From NCBI GenBank assembly GCA_009839505.1, contig VXPO01000119.1, forward strand, positions 1-46,480: a stretch of DNA of 46,480 nt. The letters run 5' to 3'. Made by a program: the position numbers and the translations under genes. Source of the stretch: Gammaproteobacteria bacterium. GTDB lineage: Bacteria > Pseudomonadota > Gammaproteobacteria > Pseudomonadales > Azotimanducaceae. Below, in pieces: positions 41,512 to 46,480 of the stretch. Position 1 is the stretch's first letter, and every line of letters starts with the position of its first letter. Below the pieces are notes generated by a model. The model saw only the letters and a list, made by a program, of their open reading frames with translations. It was not told the origin of the DNA and did no database searches.

Positions 41512-42828
41512 TTACGGGAAGATGTCCGGATGCCCGCCGGTGGTGGCCCATTGCTGCGGGGTGGCGTCGTGGTGCTTGTCCTTGACGTTGGGATCGGCAC
41601 CTTTCGCGAGCAGCAGTTGGACCATTTCGCGATGGCCTTGGAAGGCGGCTTGGTGGAGAGGCGCGACGGCGTCCAGGCGGTCGAGGTTGAATCCCAGGTC
41701 GGCCATGAGCCGGACGGCGTCCAGGCGGTTGGAACCGGCGGCATCCACGACCAGGTCGGGATTCTGTTTCTGCACCCGCCGCATGAGCCTCGGGCTTACA
41801 TCCACCAGCGCTTTCGCCGTCTCGGCGTCGCCGGCCATGCAGGCGGCAACGAGGCGGGTCTCGGAGCCGATCTCGACGGTCTCCGCGCCGTGTTCCGCCA
41901 GGTAGCGCGCGAGGTCGGGATGACCTCCACGCCACGCGGCTTCGTACAGGGTCTTGCCGTCCGTCGTGCGCAGGCTGAGATCCGCGCCATTGTCGATCAA
42001 TAGCTTCGCGCGTTCCACGTGGTGGTTGCGCACGGCCCAGTTCAGCTGGTAACCGAGGGTCTGGTCGGGGTTGTCCTCGTAGACGCCGTCCTTCGCGTAC
42101 AACCAGTTGCAGCGATGCTCGGGACCGAGCCCATGGTCGAGGAGCATGGCAAGACAGTCGTGGCCCGGCGTGAACATGGTGTTGTAGAGCGCTTGGCCGT
42201 CGTTCGGGTCGGCGCCCGCGTCGAGCAGCAGTTTTGCAAGCTCGGTGCACTGGACGTGGGGCGGCTGGTTGACGGGTCCCATCTCGCCCTCGCCGAACGC
42301 GCCGGTCAGGGCCGTGAACCGGTACTGGCCACCCCACATGTAGTGGCTGTTGGGATCGGCGCCGCGTTCGATGAGCAGCCGCGCCACGTCGAGCGTCGAC
42401 TTGCCCGGCACATCGAGCCGCGAGTAGCAGGCGTACAGCAATGGCTCCCAGTCGAAATAGCCGCCGCGCCGGTTGACCAGTGAGCCGTCCCGATCGAGGA
42501 AGTTCGCAACCGACGCCGCGTCTCCCACGCAGGCGGCCGAGTGGATGTCCCCGGTGCCGAGTGCCGGGTTCTGCGCGAGCATTGTCCGGGCGCGTTCCCG
42601 GTTCTCCGGGCGGTCGGTGGTGAAGTACGCGAGACAACTGAGCTGAAGAAAGTCCGCCAGGTCCGCGGGGTGCGTGACGTAGGCTTCGAGTTGGCGCCAG
42701 GTGGCGAATCCGTATTCCTCGGCGACCTCGCGTTGTGCGTCGTCGGTGGTCGTGCCGTCAGCCGACTTCGCCGCGATCCATGTGCGGACCTGGTCGATGG
42801 TCGTCCCCCAGGGCAGTTGTTTTGCCAC
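41512..42828 (-). CDS. Ankyrin-repeat protein
   Basis: A 438-residue protein from GTG 42828, with GGGAGA 7 bases upstream (a longer open frame to 43035 is antisense to the next gene). The N-terminal 60 residues (DQVRTWIAAKSADGT, then EEYGFATWRQLEAYV) recur in related bacterial ankyrin proteins. Ankyrin repeats follow, with 'LLIERGADPN', 'LLLDAGADPN', 'LLIDNGADLS', 'YLAEHGAE', 'LLLAKGADPNVKDK' as hairpin and helix signatures. It lacks a signal peptide and is probably cytosolic. Ankyrin arrays mediate protein binding and are frequent in host-associated bacteria, but the partner is unknown. It is divergent, 56 bases from the TldD-like gene. Confidence 0.85.
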   Translation of the reverse strand: MAKQLPWGTTIDQVRTWIAAKSADGTTTDDAQREVAEEYGFATWRQLEAYVTHPADLADFLQLSCLAYFTTDRPENRERARTMLAQNPALGTGDIHSAACVGDAASVANFLDRDGSLVNRRGGYFDWEPLLYACYSRLDVPGKSTLDVARLLIERGADPNSHYMWGGQYRFTALTGAFGEGEMGPVNQPPHVQCTELAKLLLDAGADPNDGQALYNTMFTPGHDCLAMLLDHGLGPEHRCNWLYAKDGVYEDNPDQTLGYQLNWAVRNHHVERAKLLIDNGADLSLRTTDGKTLYEAAWRGGHPDLARYLAEHGAETVEIGSETRLVAACMAGDAETAKALVDVSPRLMRRVQKQNPDLVVDAAGSNRLDAVRLMADLGFNLDRLDAVAPLHQAAFQGHREMVQLLLAKGADPNVKDKHHDATPQQWATTGGHPDIFP

Positions 42829-42884
42829 GATCCGTCTCCCAACGTCTGTGCTACGGTTGGATTCTAGGCGGAAAGGACGTTTGC

Positions 42885-44591
42885 GTGAGTACGACGAAGG
42901 GCGACCGGGGCGCACTCCGGTGCGGGTACTTGGCAGGCGCCGTGCTGGCGGCGGCATTCGGCAACGCCGACGAACTCCCTGTCCTCGAGGCCATGAGGAC
43001 GGAACTCGACCGGTCGATGGAGGTGCTTGGCGCACAGGACGTGCCGCCGTATTTCTTAAGCTACGAGCTGACCGAGAACCGCGGCGTGTCGGCCGATGCT
43101 TCCTTCGGCGCGCTCACCCGCAGCGAGCCGCACCATCAGCGATTCGTGGACGTCGATCTTCGGGTTGGCAACCACGGCCTGGACAACACGCGTCCGGTGC
43201 GGGGCAGCAACAGAATGCGGTCCAGGAACTACAACCCCACACCCATTCCCGTGGGTGGCGATCCCGAGGCGATTCGCGCGGTGCTGTGGTGGACGACCGA
43301 CCAGCACTACAAGACCGCCCTGGAACAGCTGACCGCCGTACACACGGACGTGCGCGTCAGCGTGGAGACGGAGGACAAGTCCGACGACTTCTCGCGCGAG
43401 CAGGCGTTCAGGTCGGTGGAGACGCCTCGATTCGTCGACGTCGATGTCGGCGAGTGGGAGCGCAGGGTGGAGCGCTACAGCGCGCCGTTTGCGGACCACC
43501 CCAAGATCTACCAGGCCACCGCGAGTTTCTCCGCCAACGTCGAGACCCGCTGGTTCGTGAACAGCGAGGGGACCGAGATTCGTACATCCGAGAACGTCTA
43601 TCGGCTGTTCGTCTACGCCACCACCAAGGCGGACGACGGCATGGTGCTGCCGCTCTACAAGGACTACGCGGCGCTGTCGCCCGACGGGCTTCCGGACGAC
43701 GAGACCGTGGCGCGGGATGTCGCGCGGCTGATCGACACCTTGCTGGCCCTGCGCGTGGCGCCGCTGGTGGAACCGTACACGGGTCCGGCGATCCTCACCG
43801 GCGAAGCGAGCGGCGTGTTCTTCCACGAGATCCTCGGTCATCGGCTGGAGGGTCACCGTCAGAAAAGTGAGAGCGACGGCCAGACCTTCAAGAAGCAGTT
43901 GAACGAGCGTCTGCTGCCCGAGAACTTCTCGGTCTATTTCGATCCGGCCCTCACGACGTACGGCGGTACCGATCTCGTGGGCACGTACCGCTACGACAAC
44001 CAGGGCATCAAGGGACAGCGCGTGACGGTGATCGACAAGGGGGTTCTGAAGAACTTCCTGATGGCGCGCATACCCATCGACGGGTTCCCGAATTCCAACG
44101 GCCACGGCCGCAAGCAGGCCGGCTTCCGGACGGTTGCCAGGCAATCCAATCTCGTCGTCGAAGTGACGGATCCGTTGACCGGCGAGGAACTGGACGCGGC
44201 GCTGCTGGCGGCGGTCGAGCGGGAAGGCAAGCCGTTCGGTCTGCGCTTCGAGGCCATCGAAGGCGGGTTCACCACCACCGGCCGTTTTTCCCCCAACGCG
44301 TTCAACGTCAGTCCGCTGGTGGTCTACCGGGTCTACCCGGACGGAAGCGAGGAGCTGGTCCGGGGCGTGGACATGATCGGCACGCCGCTGACCACCTTGA
44401 GCCGCATCGTCGCCGGGGACGACCGCGTCGCCGTGTTCAACGGGGTGTGCGGGGCCGAGTCCGGTGGCGTGCCGGTGTCCGCGTCGTCGCCGTCCATCCT
44501 GGTGTCGGCGGTGGAGGTGCAGAAGAAGGACAAGTCCCAAGACCGGCCTCCGCTGCTGCCTGCTCCGCCTTCGCCGGTGAACCGCGGCTAG
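42885..44591 (+). CDS. TldD-like metalloprotease with signal peptide
   Basis: A 568-residue TldD/PmbA-family protein. The catalytic HExxxH is present as FFHEILGHRLEGHR, followed by DQ/GTYRYDNQGIKGQ, LMARIPI, GHGRKQAGFRTVAR and the C-terminal VYRVYPDGSEELVRG. TldD carries the zinc site, while its partner TldE is catalytically empty; together they unfold and cut peptides (microcin B17 maturation, CcdA degradation). Unlike cytosolic E. coli TldD, this one has an N-terminal basic-hydrophobic segment (LRCGYLAGAVLAAAFGNA) that looks like a signal peptide, so export to the periplasm is inferred. GTG 42885 follows GGAAAGGAC. A 16-base gap leads to the TldE-like partner. Confidence 0.87.
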   Translation: MSTTKGDRGALRCGYLAGAVLAAAFGNADELPVLEAMRTELDRSMEVLGAQDVPPYFLSYELTENRGVSADASFGALTRSEPHHQRFVDVDLRVGNHGLDNTRPVRGSNRMRSRNYNPTPIPVGGDPEAIRAVLWWTTDQHYKTALEQLTAVHTDVRVSVETEDKSDDFSREQAFRSVETPRFVDVDVGEWERRVERYSAPFADHPKIYQATASFSANVETRWFVNSEGTEIRTSENVYRLFVYATTKADDGMVLPLYKDYAALSPDGLPDDETVARDVARLIDTLLALRVAPLVEPYTGPAILTGEASGVFFHEILGHRLEGHRQKSESDGQTFKKQLNERLLPENFSVYFDPALTTYGGTDLVGTYRYDNQGIKGQRVTVIDKGVLKNFLMARIPIDGFPNSNGHGRKQAGFRTVARQSNLVVEVTDPLTGEELDAALLAAVEREGKPFGLRFEAIEGGFTTTGRFSPNAFNVSPLVVYRVYPDGSEELVRGVDMIGTPLTTLSRIVAGDDRVAVFNGVCGAESGGVPVSASSPSILVSAVEVQKKDKSQDRPPLLPAPPSPVNRG

Positions 44592-44607
44592 GCGGGGAGA
44601 GCCGGCC

Positions 44608-46371
44608 ATGAAGCGACTATCGCCCTCCATGTTTGCTGCCTGTTTCGCCTCGCTGGCGGCGTTGACGCTGCCGTCCGCGGCCGGGGAGGCCGACGACGAG
44701 GTGCTCTTGCAGGCCATGCGTGCGGAACTCGAACGCACCATGGAAGAGCTGGTCATGGAGGACCTGGATCGGCCGTACTTCGTGGCCTACACGGTGCACG
44801 ACGTCGAGCTGTCGGGCGGGGCGGGCGTGTTCGGTGCGCTCTTGCCGAGCCCGCAGAGCCGGACCCGGCGGCTAACCGTGGACCTGCGGGTCGGCGACGC
44901 CGCCTACGACAACACCAACTTCCCGTTCTCGCCGGCACCGCCCAGCGAAGCGACGCTGCCGCTCGAGAACGACGTCGGCGAGATCCGGCGGCGCATCTGG
45001 CTCGCCACGGACCACGCCTACAAGCATGCCCTGGAGGGACTGGCCAACAAGCGTGCGGCATTCCAGAACCAGACGCGCAGTCAGGCTCTAGGCGACCTAG
45101 GCCCCGCCGAACCGTTCACCTTCGCCGAGGATCCGGGGCCGCCGCTGCCGCCGGTCGAACAGATCGAGTCCCTTGCCCTGGATCTCTCCCGACTGTTCAC
45201 CGCCATGCCCGAGATCATGAACTCCCGGGTTGGCATCGCGCTGCGCCGGCAGCGGACCTACTTCGTCAACAGCGAGGGGTCGTCCTTCGTGCGCGACGAT
45301 CCCGCGGCCGTGGTTCTCGCCTTTGCCGAGACGCGGGCGGCCGACGGCACGGTTCTGCACGACTTCGTGCTCGAAGGGGGAACCACCTGGGAGGAGATCG
45401 CCGACCGCGAATCCCTGACGAGGCGGATCAACGCCATGGGCAAGCGGCTGGCCGCGCGGCGGGTTGCGACGGATGCCGAACGCTACATCGGACCCGTGCT
45501 GTTCGAGGGACAGGCGGCGGCGGAGCTGTTCGCGCAGGTCATGGTGCCGAGACTGCTCGGCACGCGCAGGCCCGAGTATCCCGCGAGCTACGCGAACAAC
45601 ACCCGCAACCTCGGCAATCCGTTCCTCGACAAGATCGGCGCGCGCGTCATGGCGCGCACGCTGAATCTTCGCGACGATCCCACGCTGCGCGGCAACGGTT
45701 TCGCGGGCGGCTTCCCCGTGGACGACGAAGGCGTGCCGACGCGCGTCACCACGCTGGTCGAGAACGGGATTCTGAAGACCCTGCTGACCACGCGGAACCC
45801 GATCGAAGGGGTCGACGGCAGCACCGGAAGCTATCGCGGATTTGGACCCGTGCCGAGCAACCTGATTCTGACGAGCAGGAACGGCATGAGCCGGGAGGAG
45901 ATGCTCGCGGAGATGATGCTGCTGGTCGAGGAACGCGATGGCGAATACGGCATCGTGGTGCGGCGCTTGGGCAAGCCTGGGATCCAACCGTCGTCGACGC
46001 GCGCGTCGGTCGGCTACCGTGGCGGTTCCGGCCAGATCAATCTCCAGGGCCCTGCGCTCGCCTTCAAGGTCTATCCCGACGGGCGCGAAGAGCTGCTTCG
46101 AGGGGCTGAGTTCGCCGCGGTCACCGACACGATTTTCAAGGAGATCGTCGCCGCGTCCGCCGCCTCCACCGTCTACAGCACGTATGATCGATACCGGGCG
46201 ACCCGGTCCTTGATGAGGCGGGGGTTCTCGGGAGGCCCCGCGGCCACCATGCACCTCTTCTCGGTCTCCGTCCCCGACCTGTTGGTCGAAGAGCTGACCA
46301 TTCGCGAGCCCTCCGGCAACCTCCCCCACCCTCCCATCGCCGCACACCCGTTCTTCGAGAATCCGCAATAG
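44608..46371 (+). CDS. TldE/PmbA-like partner protein with signal peptide (no zinc motif)
   Basis: A 587-residue paralogue of the preceding gene. The fold is recognisable (RLTVDLRVGDAAYDNTNF, TYFVNSEGSSFV, ENGILKTLLTTRNPIEG, FKVYPDGREELLRG), but the HExxxH helix is replaced (LFEGQAAAELFAQVMVPRLL), so it should be catalytically inactive. The N-terminus MKRLSPSMFAACFASLAAL, then TLPSAAG is a clear signal peptide. The TldD/TldE arrangement, one active and one inactive subunit encoded together, suggests an exported heterodimeric protease of about 1,150 residues. Start ATG 44608, with a GGGGAGAG purine tract upstream. It is followed by the 25-base tandem repeats. Confidence 0.85.
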   Translation: MKRLSPSMFAACFASLAALTLPSAAGEADDEVLLQAMRAELERTMEELVMEDLDRPYFVAYTVHDVELSGGAGVFGALLPSPQSRTRRLTVDLRVGDAAYDNTNFPFSPAPPSEATLPLENDVGEIRRRIWLATDHAYKHALEGLANKRAAFQNQTRSQALGDLGPAEPFTFAEDPGPPLPPVEQIESLALDLSRLFTAMPEIMNSRVGIALRRQRTYFVNSEGSSFVRDDPAAVVLAFAETRAADGTVLHDFVLEGGTTWEEIADRESLTRRINAMGKRLAARRVATDAERYIGPVLFEGQAAAELFAQVMVPRLLGTRRPEYPASYANNTRNLGNPFLDKIGARVMARTLNLRDDPTLRGNGFAGGFPVDDEGVPTRVTTLVENGILKTLLTTRNPIEGVDGSTGSYRGFGPVPSNLILTSRNGMSREEMLAEMMLLVEERDGEYGIVVRRLGKPGIQPSSTRASVGYRGGSGQINLQGPALAFKVYPDGREELLRGAEFAAVTDTIFKEIVAASAASTVYSTYDRYRATRSLMRRGFSGGPAATMHLFSVSVPDLLVEELTIREPSGNLPHPPIAAHPFFENPQ

Positions 46372-46380
46372 CGGCCCAAA

Positions 46381-46480
46381 GAGAAAAGGGACATCCACCC
46401 TACGGGAGAAAAGGGACATCCACCCTACGGGAGAAAAGGGACATCCACCCTACGGGAGAAAAGGGACATCCACCCTACGG
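46381..46480. repeat. Four perfect 25-bp tandem repeats at the right edge
   Basis: Exactly four identical 25-base units fill 46381-46480. Each contains GGGACATCCACCCTACGG preceded by GAGAAAA, and the array is cut by the window end, so it is probably longer. The core is the same as in the cluster at 41313-41423. There are no unique spacers, so it is not a CRISPR array. Confidence 0.95.

Noticed and set aside
46381-46480. CRISPR-like array at the right edge
   Set aside because: Units are contiguous and identical over 25 bases without unique spacers, and no cas gene is present. It is a tandem repeat.
1-46480. tRNA, rRNA or riboswitch genes
   Set aside because: I looked for T-loop-like GGTTCGAATCC patterns and conserved rRNA segments and found none that fold convincingly. 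A covariance-model scan would be decisive.

Overview
The window is G+C-rich DNA from a Gram-negative bacterium. Supporting signs are a signal-peptide-bearing Calx-beta giant with an autotransporter-like barrel, a BCCT transporter, a HipBA module and dipeptide ABC-transporter remnants. The mixture of marine-type housekeeping genes and dense defence genes would fit a proteobacterium, perhaps a gammaproteobacterium from a marine or host-associated setting. No rRNA or tRNA gene is present, so this placement is inference.

Bases 1-27,100 are an accessory defence island. After the 3' end of a probable TOPRIM/DUF4435-like gene comes a tight plus-strand operon at 1184-9307. It encodes a DndA/IscS-type cysteine desulfurase, a DndC-type PP-loop protein, a DUF262+DUF1524 (GmrSD/SspE-like) nuclease, a compact SNF2 helicase, a ParB-like protein, a ParB-HTH-like protein and a beta-CASP metallo-beta-lactamase nuclease. 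Several junctions are 4-base GTGA overlaps. Facing it on the minus strand are a DGQHR (DndB-like) protein, a GIY-YIG-like protein and an HNH-like protein, then a frameshifted McrA-like HNH gene. DndA and DndC are the sulfur-handling core of DNA phosphorothioation. No DndD, DndE, SspB or SspC is seen; the helicase, ParB, metallo-beta-lactamase and DUF262 genes sit in their place. This is the best candidate for an undescribed system.

The island continues with transposase scars (IS66-like, IS256-like) around a PLD-family nuclease, a TIR-STAND-TPR protein, a small membrane protein, a decayed gene with an in-frame amber codon, hipBA with a palindromic operator, dppC/dppD remnants, a PD-(D/E)XK-type putative restriction enzyme, a small phage-like gene, and a two-gene version of a phosphorothioation-associated methyltransferase.

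From about 27,500 on the content looks chromosomal. It holds a CmcJ/NvfI-type oxygenase-like protein, a DUF2087 protein, a crotonase, a 2,379-residue Calx-beta autotransporter-like protein, a BCCT transporter, a retropepsin-like protein, an ArgZ/AgrE-type arginine dihydrolase/ornithine cyclodeaminase fusion, an ankyrin protein, and a pair of TldD/TldE-like proteins with signal peptides. Two repeat families punctuate intergenic DNA. One is a REP/BIME-like palindromic family (about 19.74, 27.14 and 28.39 kb). The other is a 25-bp-period family (41.31-41.42 kb and 46.38 kb to the right edge).
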